A stretch of 64,000 bases of DNA from Terriglobia bacterium (GCA_020073005.1 JAIQFX010000008.1:26267-90266), one strand, 5' to 3'; positions 24,677 through 33,224 are shown, numbered from the stretch's first letter. The notes: generated by a model not told the origin, from the sequence alone. Numbers and translations are program-made.

Positions 24677-26795
24677 ACGCTCTTCGCGCGACTTCGCGCG
24701 TCACGCGCTTCAAGTCCACGCCCTTCGACGTGAGCAGCGCCGCCCACAGATCCCCGATCTTCTCGATCCGCGCGGGCACGGTCGCGATCGTGAAATCCTG
24801 GCGGTCGAAGCTCTCATCCACTTCCTTCCAGCTGACCGGCGTCGAGACGCCGGCGTACTCGCTCGCGCGCAGGCTGTAGGCGCTCGCGAGCGTCTTGCCG
24901 AGCATGTTCTGCAGACAATCAACGTACACGCGCGGACCGCGCGCGCGCACGGCGCGTTCGGTCGTCGCGATCTTCGCGTGCTTCTGGACGACGACGGTCG
25001 CCACGATCCGACAGAAGATCAATCCGGCCTCGTACGGCGTGCCGGGCGGCAGCGGCACGTAGACGTGCAGGCCGTCGGCGCCTGACGTTTTCGCGAAGCC
25101 GATCGCGCCGAGCGCCGCGAGCTCGTCGCGAATCCAGCGCGCGACGTCGAGCACGCGCGCGAACGGCACGCCCGGCGACGGATCGAGATCGAGCGCGACG
25201 TGATCGGCGTCCTCGGGATGCTGCACGCGCGAGAACCACGGGTCCTGCGAAATGGCGGCGAGCTGCGTCGTGTAGAGCAGCGTTTTCAGATCGCCGCCGA
25301 TGATCTGCGGCCGGCGCTCCACGACGCCGACGACTTCCTCGCGCACGCCTTCGGGCGCCTTCTCGGGCGCGCGATGCTGATAGAAGGGCTTGGCCGTCAC
25401 GCCGTTGGGAAACCGCTTCATGACGAGCGGCCGGTCGGCGATCACCGGCAGCAGCACCGGCGCGACGCGCGCGTAGTAACGGAATACGTCGCCCTTGGTC
25501 AACTTGAGCTTCGGCCAGAACACCTTGTGCAGGTTCGTGACTTTCAGATGACCCGCGCCGGGAATGTCGATCACGCCGTCGTGGCGTGAGTCCTCGATCG
25601 CGCGGAGACGATCGACGAGGTTGGATTCAGGGTTCAGGGTACCGGGTTCAGGGTTCTGGGTTCGAGGGTTCGAGATGCGCTGCGAGCCCGCGTTGAGCCG
25701 CGACGTGTCCTCGCGCCGGATGTCTGTCGGCTTCTTGTCGTCGCGCAGACCGAGATACACGGGATGGCGGAGCCGGCCGTCGTTCGTCCACTCAGTGAAC
25801 TTGACCTGTGCGACGAGGCGGGGCCGCACCCAGTGCGGGCGCTCGTTGGTCTGCGGCGTTTCGGCGAAGGGACACGTCTTCGTCTCGAGCGGCTTGAGAA
25901 GTTTCATCAGCCGCGCGAGCTCGCGCTCGTCGAAGCCCGTGCCGACGTGGCCGACGTAGACCAGACGGTGACTGGTGGCTGGTGGCCCGCCTTCGCGCTG
26001 GGCGCTTCGGCGGGCAAGCTGGCTCGGTTCGTACACGCCGAGCGCGAGCGCGCCGAAGTACGCGCGCGTGTCGCGCGGCTCGGTCCAGCCGCCGACGACG
26101 AATTCCTGCTCGCGGACGATCTTGAGCTTGCGCCAGTCGGGCGTGCGCTTGCCCGGCCGGTACTTCGAGTCGGCGCGCTTGGCGATGACGCCTTCCCATC
26201 CGCTGTCGAGCGCGCGCCGGTACAGCGCGCGGCCGTCGCCGTGCACGATCTCGCTCAATCGCAGGTTCGGCGGCAGACGCGTGAACACGCGCTCGAGCGC
26301 GGCGCGGCGCTCGACGAGCGGCCGATCGCGCAGATCGTTCGAGCCCTCGCGCAACAGATCGAACGCGATGAACGCGACGCCGTGCGGCGACGGCGCGGAC
26401 GCCGCCACGCCCAGATGCTCCAGGTGCATGCGCCCCTGGAGCTGCTGGAAGCCGGCGGGTGTGCCGTGCGCGTCGAGCGCGACGATCTCGCCGTCGAGCA
26501 CAAGCGGCGCCGTGCGCGTCGCGGACCACTGTTCGAGCGCTGCAGCGATCTCTGGGAACTGCCGCGTCTTCTCGTTGCCGAGACGCGACCACAAGCGGAC
26601 GCGGGGACGGGCGTGTGGGGGACGGGTCTCTGCCGATGAGGGCACAGAGACCCGTCCCCCAGGCTCCCGTCCCCCAATCTCGACGATCGCGCGGATGCCG
26701 TCGTACTTCGGCTCGTAGACCAGCTGCGGATCGTTCAGCGACGCGTCGGTCAGCGACGCGAGCATCGGACGGAGGTCGCCGGGCGCGTTCGCCAC
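24675..26795 (-). CDS. ligD: ATP-dependent DNA ligase D (ligase + polymerase domains)
   Basis: This is a 706-aa protein. The adenylation domain comes first: catalytic Lys30 in EPKYDGIRA, then LDGEIVALD, GWEGVIAKR and the motif YRPGKRTPDWRKLK. The OB-fold/ligase end (RLVAQVKFTEWTNDGRLRHP) follows near 325-345, and the primase-like polymerase domain covers about 400-700 (LTKGDVFRYYARVAPVLLPVIADRPL, DHVALDLDPSPG with the catalytic acidic residues, GADGLHVYVPL). There is no 3'-phosphoesterase domain, as in many short LigD forms. It acts with Ku in non-homologous end joining; no ku gene is in the window. Three Pro/Ser/Asn-rich inserts (about 41-66, 262-277 and 375-392) coincide with DNA repeats inside the gene. 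The start at 26795 leads directly into the conserved N-terminus. Confidence 0.92.
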   Translation of the reverse strand: MANAPGDLRPMLASLTDASLNDPQLVYEPKYDGIRAIVEIGGREPGGRVSVPSSAETRPPHARPRVRLWSRLGNEKTRQFPEIAAALEQWSATRTAPLVLDGEIVALDAHGTPAGFQQLQGRMHLEHLGVAASAPSPHGVAFIAFDLLREGSNDLRDRPLVERRAALERVFTRLPPNLRLSEIVHGDGRALYRRALDSGWEGVIAKRADSKYRPGKRTPDWRKLKIVREQEFVVGGWTEPRDTRAYFGALALGVYEPSQLARRSAQREGGPPATSHRLVYVGHVGTGFDERELARLMKLLKPLETKTCPFAETPQTNERPHWVRPRLVAQVKFTEWTNDGRLRHPVYLGLRDDKKPTDIRREDTSRLNAGSQRISNPRTQNPEPGTLNPESNLVDRLRAIEDSRHDGVIDIPGAGHLKVTNLHKVFWPKLKLTKGDVFRYYARVAPVLLPVIADRPLVMKRFPNGVTAKPFYQHRAPEKAPEGVREEVVGVVERRPQIIGGDLKTLLYTTQLAAISQDPWFSRVQHPEDADHVALDLDPSPGVPFARVLDVARWIRDELAALGAIGFAKTSGADGLHVYVPLPPGTPYEAGLIFCRIVATVVVQKHAKIATTERAVRARGPRVYVDCLQNMLGKTLASAYSLRASEYAGVSTPVSWKEVDESFDRQDFTIATVPARIEKIGDLWAALLTSKGVDLKRVTREVARRA
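25623..25671. repeat. Seven-unit heptamer array inside ligD
   Basis: 49 bp of GGGTTCA-type steps (GGATTCA, GGGTTCA, GGGTACC, GGGTTCA, GGGTTCT, GGGTTCG, AGGGTTC). It lies in the linker between the ligase and polymerase domains and encodes an Asn/Pro/Thr/Glu-rich peptide (NPRTQNPEPGTLNPESN). The open frame is kept. Confidence 0.85.
25966..25986. repeat. Three-unit heptamer array inside ligD
   Basis: CGGTGAC, TGGTGGC, TGGTGGC: exactly 21 bp, i.e. seven codons, encoding part of GGPPATSHR. The same heptamers occur in spacers at 26815-26849 and 50277-50304, so an intergenic repeat has entered a coding sequence. Confidence 0.8.
26602..26675. repeat. Palindromic GGGGACGGG repeat cluster inside ligD
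   Basis: Four copies of GGGGACGGG (two direct, two inverted) lie within 74 bp. The inner pair forms a perfect 16-bp stem (26617-26632 with 26645-26660) around a 12-nt loop. It lies just after the ligase active-site lysine motif and encodes the insert GREPGGRVSVPSSAETRPP. It resembles a REP-like element captured in frame. Confidence 0.85.
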
Positions 26796-26814
26796 GCCCC
26801 ATTATCGGCAGCGC

Positions 26815-26849
26815 TGGTGGTCGGTGGCTAGTGTCTGGTGGCTGGGGCT
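26815..26849. repeat. Five-unit heptamer array upstream of the cupin gene
   Basis: Units TGGTGGT, CGGTGGC, TAGTGTC, TGGTGGC and TGGGGCT run between the divergent ligD and cupin starts. The unit TGGTGGC is shared with the array inside ligD. Confidence 0.75.
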
Positions 26850-26869
26850 CGCGAGTTATACTGCGCCCC

Positions 26870-27358
26870 ATGCTCATCAACATCTTCTCGCTGCTGGTTG
26901 GCCTCGCGATGGCGCAGACGGCGCAGCCGCCGGCGTCCGGAACGATCGTCACCGCCGACGAAATCGCCGCGACACTCAAGCAGTCCATCGCCGACAACGT
27001 CGTCGATTCGCCGATCAAGGCGGCCGATGTACCGGGCGGCCACAAGGCATCGGTCGCGCTGCTGCGTCGCACCAAAGCCGAGACGAGCGCGCTGATCCAC
27101 AACCGCGTGACGGAGATCTATCAGATCGTCGAAGGCGCCGGGACGATCGTCACCGGCGGTTCGTTGGACAACGCGACGCCGACCGATCTCACGCGGGTCA
27201 ACGCCGGGCCGAGCCAGACGGGAACGCACAAGGGCGGCGAGAGCCGCCGCGTCGGGCCGAAAGACGTGATCATCGTGCCCGCGGGAATGGCGCACCGATT
27301 CAGTCAGCTCGACGGGACGATCGTGTATCTCGTCTACCGTTTCGAGCCGAAGAATTAG
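26870..27358 (+). CDS. Secreted small cupin-domain protein
   Basis: This is 162 aa from the ATG at 26870; the open frame extends upstream through ligD antisense DNA, which is not coding. A signal peptide (MLINIFSLLVGLAMAQTAQPP) precedes a single cupin barrel. Metal ligand candidates are His and Glu in LIHNRVTEIYQIVEGAGTIVTGG and the second-motif His in VIIVPAGMAHRFSQ. Cupins of this size are usually small-molecule dioxygenases, isomerases or binding proteins. The substrate is unknown. Its stop overlaps the stop of the convergent sulfite-oxidase-like gene by 4 bp. Transcription starts close to a heptamer array. Confidence 0.8.
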   Translation: MLINIFSLLVGLAMAQTAQPPASGTIVTADEIAATLKQSIADNVVDSPIKAADVPGGHKASVALLRRTKAETSALIHNRVTEIYQIVEGAGTIVTGGSLDNATPTDLTRVNAGPSQTGTHKGGESRRVGPKDVIIVPAGMAHRFSQLDGTIVYLVYRFEPKN

Positions 27359-28071
27359 TCAGTCGCGTAGCGGTCGTTGAACCACGGCTCGGCGGAGTTC
27401 GAGTAGCCGCGGACTTCCCAGAAGCCCTTGCGGTCCTCGGCGAGAAACTCGATCTTGCGAATCCACTTCGCGCCCTTCCACGCGTAGAGCTTCGGCGTGA
27501 TCATGCGGCAGGGACCGCCGTGCTCGCGCGGCAGCGGTTTCCCGTCCCACGTGTGGACGAGCAGCACGTCGTCGTCGATCGCACGCGCCAGCGGGACGTT
27601 CACGGTGTACGGAATGTACGTGCCCGGCATGAAGTCGTAGCCGGTGCAGACCACGAACCTCGCCTCGTCCTTCGGGACGGCCAGTTCCGCGATGGTCCTG
27701 AAGCGCACGCCGCGCCAGTGGTTGTCGTACCGGCTCCACGTCGTCACGCAGTGGAAATCGCTGACGTCGTCGACCTGCGGCAGCGCCTGGAACTGATCCC
27801 ACGTCAGCGTGAATGGATTTTCGACGAGTCCGCCGACGTCGAGCTTCCATGACTCGAGCGCGACGTGCGGCTGCTCGCCGAGATCGAGGACCGGCCAGTT
27901 CTTCACTTCATGCTGGCCGACGGGCAGTTTCGGCATGCCGTGACGATTGGCGGGGCCGCTGCCTTCGGGCCGTTGCCCGGTGAACTGCACGTTGACGGCG
28001 CGGGTGTCGAGCTGAATCTGACGCTGAATGTACTTCCGGCGGCGTTCGACGAGATCGGGCTTGTCGGTCAC
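27355..28071 (-). CDS. Sulfite-oxidase-family molybdopterin enzyme
   Basis: This is a 238-aa protein. The molybdenum-ligand cysteine is Cys108 in DFHCVTTWSR, the family signature. KLDVGGLVENPFTLTWDQFQALPQ precedes it, and EHGGPCRMITPKLYAWKGAKWIRKIEF follows, giving the MPT-binding right half of the fold. It lacks the dimerisation domain of eukaryotic sulfite oxidases and shows no Tat signal, so it belongs with the small bacterial SUOX/YedY-like enzymes and looks cytoplasmic. The physiological substrate is unclear; sulfite or sulfoxides are known for relatives. It converges on the cupin gene with a 4-bp stop overlap. Confidence 0.88.
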   Translation of the reverse strand: MTDKPDLVERRRKYIQRQIQLDTRAVNVQFTGQRPEGSGPANRHGMPKLPVGQHEVKNWPVLDLGEQPHVALESWKLDVGGLVENPFTLTWDQFQALPQVDDVSDFHCVTTWSRYDNHWRGVRFRTIAELAVPKDEARFVVCTGYDFMPGTYIPYTVNVPLARAIDDDVLLVHTWDGKPLPREHGGPCRMITPKLYAWKGAKWIRKIEFLAEDRKGFWEVRGYSNSAEPWFNDRYATD

Positions 28072-28123
28072 GAGGACATTGTAACCAAGGGGGATGAACC
28101 GTCAGCTGCGCGGGGCGGCGCGC

Positions 28124-30604
28124 CTACGCGAGTGGGATCGTGGCCGGGCGGACCCGGCCCTCTGATTCGAAGACTTCCGTCGCCACGAAATCGCCGGGGC
28201 CCGGCGTGCGCGGCAGCGCGACGTGACCGCGACGGCTCGCCTTGTCGCGATACATGCGATGGTCGGCGTCGGCGAGCAGCGCTTCGTACGTCGATCCGTC
28301 ATGCGGGAAGACCGCGGCGCCGGCGCTCGCCGCCAGGCGCAGGCGCTTGCCGGCGCGCGCCTCGAACTGGATCTCGGCGATGCGGCTCTGCAGCTCGTGC
28401 TTCTTGGCTTCGGCGGCCTCGCGCGGGCAGTCGGCGAGCACGATGATGAATTCGTCGCCCGCGTAGCGCACGCAGAGGTCGTAGGGCCGCAGCGCGCTCT
28501 GCAGCGCGCCGGCCACTTCACGCAGCGCGCGGTCGCCGACGTTGTGCCCGTAGGTGTCGTTGATGCTCTTGAAGCCGTCGACGTCCATGACGATGAGCGC
28601 GACCTCGCTCTTCAGGCGCTCGGCGCGCGCGAGCTCGCGCGACAGGTGCACGAACATCGACCGGCGGTTCGGCAGCCCGGTCAGCGAATCGGTCAGCGAA
28701 TCTTCCTGCGTCTGCTCGAACACGATCGAATTGTGAATCACGGCGCCGGCCTGCTCTCCGATCCGTTCGAGCAGGCGGCGATGATCTTCCGTGTAGTAGT
28801 TCGGCTCCACGTGATAGAGCGCCAGGCACCCGATGAGCACGTCGTTGAATTGCAGCGGGCAGACGACGGCCGATTTCAACGGCGTTTCGGCCGGAAGCCC
28901 GGCGCCTTCGAACGCGACGCGCGGGTCCGCGTTGATGAGCGTCCGGCGGTTGCGCGCGACCCAGCCGGCCAGGCCCTGTCCGGCCTTGACGGTGGCGTTC
29001 AGCAGCCGCGGCGTGTCCACGCCCACGGCGAAGCGGCACTTCAGCGAGTCGGTGTCCGGTTGATACAGGAAGAGGCTGCAGCCCGACCACGAGACGATCT
29101 TCGACAGCTTCGATGAGATCAGCGCCATCGTGTCGGCGACGCCGAGGCTCGTGCCCATGGACTGGGCGATTTCGTACAGCGCGTAGATCTCGCGGTGCGC
29201 GAGCGCGATGTTCTCGAACGCGTTCGACGCGCCGGCCGGCACGAGGCCGACCGCCGTGGATCCGCCCGCCACCGGCGACGCCTCCGCGGGCTCCTCGGCG
29301 TGCGCGGCCGTTCCCATCTCCGCGATCAGCGCCGGCAGCATGTCGACGAACGTCGGCACCAGCCGCGGGTCCAGCGCCCGGCCGGCTTCGTGCTTCAACA
29401 GGCCGACCGCGCTCTCGTAGTTCAGCGCCTTGTGATACGGGCGCTCCGTGGTCACGGCGTCGTAGTAGTCGACGATCGTGAGAATGCGGGCGCCAACTGG
29501 AATGTTCTCGCCGGCAAGGCCCTGCGGATATCCGCGGCCGTCCCAGCGCTCGTGGTGGCTGAGAATGAGCGGCGCCACCGGATACGGGAACGGCACCGCC
29601 GCGATGATCTCGGCGCCGACCTGCGGGTGAATCCGGATCTTCTGGAATTCTTCCTGCGTGAGCGGCCCGGGTTTGGAGAGGATGTGCTCCGGCACGGCCA
29701 GCTTGCCGATGTCGTGCAACAGCGCCGCGGTCTTGACGCCCTGGATCTCGGCATCGGTCAGTCCGGCCGCCTTCGCGAGGCCGGCGGCGTAAACCTGCAC
29801 GCGACGGATGTGCATCTGCGCGGTCTGATCCTTCGCGTCGATGGCGCGCGCCAGCGCTTCGATCGTGGCCAGATGCAGATCTGACGTCTGTTGCACGTGA
29901 CGCTGTTCGTCCTCGATGCGGCCCATGTACACCTTGTAGGTGCGATAGGTGAGGTAGAGCGGAGCGAACGTGAACGGCGCCACCCAGTAGCCCGCGTGAT
30001 CGACGAACCACGCCGCCAGCGCCGCCGTACCGGCGCCGACGAAGTAGCTCGGCGCGCTCCAGAGGAAATTGTTGTTCCAGGTCGAGACGATCGGCGCGCG
30101 CGTCGACAGGGCGATCGCCCCCGCCACCAGGCAGGTGTTCAGCAGGAAATACGCGGTGGCGGCGCCCATCAGCGGGCGCGCGAGCGTCGCGAGCGGCATC
30201 GCCGATCCGGTGGCGCCCAGCAGACGAAACGCCAGCCCGGCGCCCTGCACCGTGATGATCAGCGACGCGACGCTGAAGAGCGTGCGATGCAGCGGATTGC
30301 GCTCCTTCGTGTTCAGGCTGCACTGGCTGAGCGCGCTTCCCGCGGCGACCAGCATCGTTTCGTGCGGTCCGAGCAGGAGCAGCGACGCGAAATCGACCGC
30401 GTACGACACCGACATCGTCGAACCGCTTTTCAGCAGCGGCAGCTGCACCTTGAGCGCCGCCGTGAGCGAGGACAGTCCCAGTAACGCGAAGAAGAGCAGC
30501 GGCTGATTGAATCTCGCGTCAGGGAGGCAGACGACCAGCAGCACCAGTCCAACGACGATGACCGCTGCGATGTAGATGCGAGCCGCGAACGGGAGATGTC
30601 TCAT
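28124..30604 (-). CDS. Membrane HD-GYP / GAF / GGDEF c-di-GMP protein
   Basis: This is 826 aa from the ATG at 30604, whose ATGA overlaps the stop of the GNAT gene; the longer open frame upstream is antisense to that gene. About eight membrane helices fill residues 1-215. The HD-GYP domain (about 230-405) has HDIGK near residue 296 and the c-di-GMP-hydrolase core HHERWDGRGYPQGL. A GAF domain lies around 465-610. The C-terminal GGDEF domain (about 630-800) carries DSLTGLPNRR and AGDEF instead of GGDEF, a variant tolerated in active cyclases. Synthesis and breakdown domains in one chain suggest one is regulatory. The sensor is probably the membrane part. Coupling to GNAT implies a shared transcript. 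Confidence 0.93.
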   Translation of the reverse strand: MRHLPFAARIYIAAVIVVGLVLLVVCLPDARFNQPLLFFALLGLSSLTAALKVQLPLLKSGSTMSVSYAVDFASLLLLGPHETMLVAAGSALSQCSLNTKERNPLHRTLFSVASLIITVQGAGLAFRLLGATGSAMPLATLARPLMGAATAYFLLNTCLVAGAIALSTRAPIVSTWNNNFLWSAPSYFVGAGTAALAAWFVDHAGYWVAPFTFAPLYLTYRTYKVYMGRIEDEQRHVQQTSDLHLATIEALARAIDAKDQTAQMHIRRVQVYAAGLAKAAGLTDAEIQGVKTAALLHDIGKLAVPEHILSKPGPLTQEEFQKIRIHPQVGAEIIAAVPFPYPVAPLILSHHERWDGRGYPQGLAGENIPVGARILTIVDYYDAVTTERPYHKALNYESAVGLLKHEAGRALDPRLVPTFVDMLPALIAEMGTAAHAEEPAEASPVAGGSTAVGLVPAGASNAFENIALAHREIYALYEIAQSMGTSLGVADTMALISSKLSKIVSWSGCSLFLYQPDTDSLKCRFAVGVDTPRLLNATVKAGQGLAGWVARNRRTLINADPRVAFEGAGLPAETPLKSAVVCPLQFNDVLIGCLALYHVEPNYYTEDHRRLLERIGEQAGAVIHNSIVFEQTQEDSLTDSLTGLPNRRSMFVHLSRELARAERLKSEVALIVMDVDGFKSINDTYGHNVGDRALREVAGALQSALRPYDLCVRYAGDEFIIVLADCPREAAEAKKHELQSRIAEIQFEARAGKRLRLAASAGAAVFPHDGSTYEALLADADHRMYRDKASRRGHVALPRTPGPGDFVATEVFESEGRVRPATIPLA

Positions 30605-31215
30605 CAGTGCACGCGCGGCGCGGTCGAGACCCAGTGATCGCCCCAGTCTTCTTTCAGCATTGACCAGAGCACTTGATCGAAATACTCGCCGCCGCGGCGC
30701 ACCGACCGCCGCAGAATGCCTTCCTGCACGGCCCCCAGCTTCCGCAGCGCCCCATTGGCGCGGCCGTTCTGCAGCGCGACGCGCGCTTCGAGTCGATGCG
30801 CGCCGACCGGACCGAACGTGAAGGAGCCGACCAGGCGCGCGGCCTCGAGGAAGATCCCGGTGCCGCGCGACGACGGGGCGATCGTGCACTCCCATTCGGC
30901 GGCTTCGAAGCCCGGGTCGAGCTGCCGCACCTGCACCAGACCCACCAGCGTGCGCGCGGCCGATAGCGTGATGACGTACGTGAAGGAAAGTCCCGCCGCA
31001 CGATCGCGCGCGATGCGCTCGATGAGATCCTGCACGCCGAGGTCGATCACCGGCTCGTCGAGACCAAAGCGCGTGGCGTCGGAAAGAGAAAGCAGATCGA
31101 CCAGCGGTCCGAGATCGGAGGACGTGGGCTCGCGCAACGTGACGAGGCGGCCCGTCAGCGTCGGGAGTTCAGCGCGCCAGTTGGACGTGCTCAAGACCGT
31201 TGGATCGCCAGCCAT
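30604..31215 (-). CDS. GNAT-family N-acetyltransferase (RimJ/RimL-like)
   Basis: This is a 203-aa protein with GRLVTLREPTSSDLGPLVDLL at the start, EWECTIAPSSRGTGIFLEAARLVGSFTFGPVGAHRLEARVALQNGRANGALRKLGAVQEGILRRSV in the centre, and a Q/R-x-x-G/A-type acetyl-CoA loop (SSRGTG). The fold matches ribosomal-protein-Ser/Ala acetyltransferases and related small-molecule acetylases. Its stop overlaps the start of the HD-GYP gene (ATGA). It is divergent from the ExeA-like ATPase across the AT-rich spacer. Confidence 0.85.
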   Translation of the reverse strand: MAGDPTVLSTSNWRAELPTLTGRLVTLREPTSSDLGPLVDLLSLSDATRFGLDEPVIDLGVQDLIERIARDRAAGLSFTYVITLSAARTLVGLVQVRQLDPGFEAAEWECTIAPSSRGTGIFLEAARLVGSFTFGPVGAHRLEARVALQNGRANGALRKLGAVQEGILRRSVRRGGEYFDQVLWSMLKEDWGDHWVSTAPRVH

Positions 31216-31468
31216 TCTGTTATCTGAGCAACAAAAGGCAGACGTCTACACGAATGCCTTTTGACTGACTCTAGCAACAGTGACGCCATTGGTAACAATT
31301 ACAATTAACTACCTTATATGTCAGTATCTTAGGAGTATTGAGACAGTCTATCATGGACGCTCTTTTTGTTCGTATATATGACAATAAAGTCAACAATAGG
31401 TCCGATGAAGGTCCACTAATCCTTATTAGGCAATGACTTCTGCGTTCAGTGTCCAAAATTAGCGCACG
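31216..31468. promoter_or_regulatory. AT-rich divergent spacer with repeats, no gene
   Basis: About 250 bp are visibly far richer in A/T than the rest of the window. A minus-strand frame (31271-31477, 68 codons) has no domain and no ribosome site and is not called. The stretch holds the hairpin at 31232-31263, two AGGTCC hexamers 11 bp apart (31398-31403 and 31409-31414) and a CTAAT-CCTT-ATTAG palindrome at 31416-31429. It probably holds both divergent promoters. Confidence 0.45.
31232..31263. other. 9-bp stem hairpin in AT-rich spacer
   Basis: CAAAAGGCA pairs perfectly with TGCCTTTTG across a 14-nt loop that itself contains GACGTC. It lies 17 bp upstream of the GNAT start. Operator, transcript leader or terminator cannot be told apart. 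Confidence 0.4.
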
Positions 31469-31540
31469 ATGTGCCATTTCTGGGCAAGTTGTTTCGACCT
31501 GGTCTCGCCGCGATCCGCAATTCCGCGTATAACTGTAAAC

Positions 31541-33109
31541 GTGGACGAGGCGAAGCGGTCATTCGTGGACGACCCCAACTTCCTCTCGAGTCTGATCGAG
31601 TTGGAGCGCGGTCTGGGGCCGGACCAAGCGCCGGCTGAGGAGGCGCCTTCGCTGCTGCCGCAACCCGTGGCTCCGCCGCCGCGTCGCAACGTCGCGGCGC
31701 CCTCCCCGGTTTTTCCTGACGCGTTTCTCGAAACCGACGCGCCGCCGCAACTCGAAGCGCCGCCGACTCCACGGCGACGCGCGACCGACGTCGACTTCGA
31801 AGTGCCACCGATTCCGCAGCGACGTTCCACCGACGTCGGTGGCGGTCGCCGGCCGCTGCTCGATTTGTTTCCCGCGGCAGTTGAAAGCCCGCGTCCCGCG
31901 GGAGCTCGACCGCCGGGACCACTTCTCGGCACCGCGCCCGGACCGTTGATCGCCGCGGGCGTTGCCGAGGTCCGGGTTCCGCGCGTCGAGCCGAGCGCGC
32001 CTGCCGTCGGACAGCCCAAGGCATCGGCGCCGCCGGCGCCGGCGGAGGCGCCGACGTACGAGGCGTTCTACGGACTGCACGAAGCGCCGTTCGACGCGTC
32101 GGCGGATCCGAAGTTCTTCTACCACAGCACATCGCACGATCCCGTCGCGCAGGAATTGCTCACGGCCGTTCGTCGTCGCGACGGGTGCGTGCTCGTGACC
32201 GGCGATCAGGGAGTCGGCAAGACGACGATCTGCCGCGTCGTCGTCGATCAGCTCGATCGCCGGACGCTGACGTCGCTGCTCCTCGAGCCGTGCGGGTCGA
32301 TCGATGATGTCCTGCGGACGGTGCTCGTTGACTTCGGCGTGATCGCCCGTCACGACGCCGGAACACCGGCGACTCAGGAGAAACTGACCGCCGCGCTGGC
32401 GTCGTTCCTCGTGTCGCTCGCGCCGCTGCAGGCGAGCGCCGTGGTCGTGATAGACGACGCGCAGAGTCTGCCGGTGGAAGTGTTGGCCGAGCTGCCCTCG
32501 CTGGCTTCCGCCGGCCCGCTGCAGCTGGTGCTTGTCGGCGAGCGCCGTCTGACCAGACTTCTGAAACGGCCCGAACTGCGCGCGCTCAATCAGCAGATCG
32601 CCGTGCGGTGCCACGTCGATCCGCTGCCGGCCGATGAGATCCTCGGCTACATCATGCATCGCCTCGCGATCGCGGGGACGAGCCCGCGCGTGGACTTCGA
32701 CGATGCGGCCGTGGCGCGCATCCACGAACTCACCGGCGGCGTCCCGCGGCTCGTCAATCTGCTCTGCGATTGCGTGCTGGTGCGCGGCTGCGAAGCGTCG
32801 GCGAGCGTGATCGACGCCCGATTGGTGAACCTGGCCGCCGAGACGCTGGATCTCGAGCCGCCCGCGGCCGACCGGCGCGGCGCGGGCCGGAGGCTGATGG
32901 CCGGCCTCGTGTTCGCCGCGCTCGTGCTCGTCGGCGCGATCGGCGCGCTCTGGGTGAATCGCGCATCCGTTGGGCGCGCGATTGCGCAGTGGGAGCAAGT
33001 GCCGCCCGCGCCGCGCGCACCTGCGCGACGCGGGCCCGCGCCGCTGACGCCCCTGCCGCCGCCGGGCGCCGGCGCGCCCGTCGCGCCAGCGACGGATCCG
33101 TCAATCTGA
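31541..33109 (+). CDS. ExeA/GspA-like AAA ATPase with membrane anchor
   Basis: This is about 522 aa from the GTG at 31541; an ATG at 31469 in the AT-rich spacer would add 24 residues of unlike composition. The N-terminal ~190 residues are Pro/Ala-rich and probably disordered. Then comes FYGLHEAPFDASADPKFFYHSTSHDPVAQELL, the standard ExeA opening, Walker A GDQGVGKTT near residue 225 and Walker B VVVIDDAQSL. A membrane helix (LMAGLVFAALVLVGAIGALWV) lies near the C-terminus, followed by a Pro-rich tail. ExeA-type ATPases help build secretin or act in secretion-related assembly. No secretin or Gsp gene is in the window. The stop codon lies in the first unit of a heptamer array. Confidence 0.88.
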   Translation: MDEAKRSFVDDPNFLSSLIELERGLGPDQAPAEEAPSLLPQPVAPPPRRNVAAPSPVFPDAFLETDAPPQLEAPPTPRRRATDVDFEVPPIPQRRSTDVGGGRRPLLDLFPAAVESPRPAGARPPGPLLGTAPGPLIAAGVAEVRVPRVEPSAPAVGQPKASAPPAPAEAPTYEAFYGLHEAPFDASADPKFFYHSTSHDPVAQELLTAVRRRDGCVLVTGDQGVGKTTICRVVVDQLDRRTLTSLLLEPCGSIDDVLRTVLVDFGVIARHDAGTPATQEKLTAALASFLVSLAPLQASAVVVIDDAQSLPVEVLAELPSLASAGPLQLVLVGERRLTRLLKRPELRALNQQIAVRCHVDPLPADEILGYIMHRLAIAGTSPRVDFDDAAVARIHELTGGVPRLVNLLCDCVLVRGCEASASVIDARLVNLAAETLDLEPPAADRRGAGRRLMAGLVFAALVLVGAIGALWVNRASVGRAIAQWEQVPPAPRAPARRGPAPLTPLPPPGAGAPVAPATDPSI

Positions 33110-33138
33110 CATCCGACTTCTGAAATCTGGAATTCGTT
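33104..33138. repeat. Five-unit heptamer array between ATPase stop and tRNA-His
   Basis: Units ATCTGAC, ATCCGAC, TTCTGAA, ATCTGGA and ATTCGTT. The array begins within the ATPase stop codon and ends 10 bp before tRNA-His. Confidence 0.6.
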
Positions 33139-33148
33139 CGCGAAGGAA

Positions 33149-33224
33149 TGGGGTGGGCGACGGGGTTCGAACCCGCGACTTCCGGAGCCACAGTCCGGCG
33201 CTCTACCGCTGAGCTACGCCCACC
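33149..33224 (-). tRNA. tRNA-His(GTG)
   Basis: 76 positions including the extra 5' G(-1), which pairs with discriminator C73, the tRNA-His hallmark, and encoded CCA. Acceptor GTGGGCG/CGCCCAC, anticodon stem CCGGA/TCCGG with loop CTGTGGC (anticodon GTG), T-loop TTCGAAC. Confidence 0.97.

Noticed and set aside
31271..31477. 68-codon minus-strand frame in AT-rich spacer
   Set aside because: No ribosome site, no recognisable domain, Cys-rich by chance composition.
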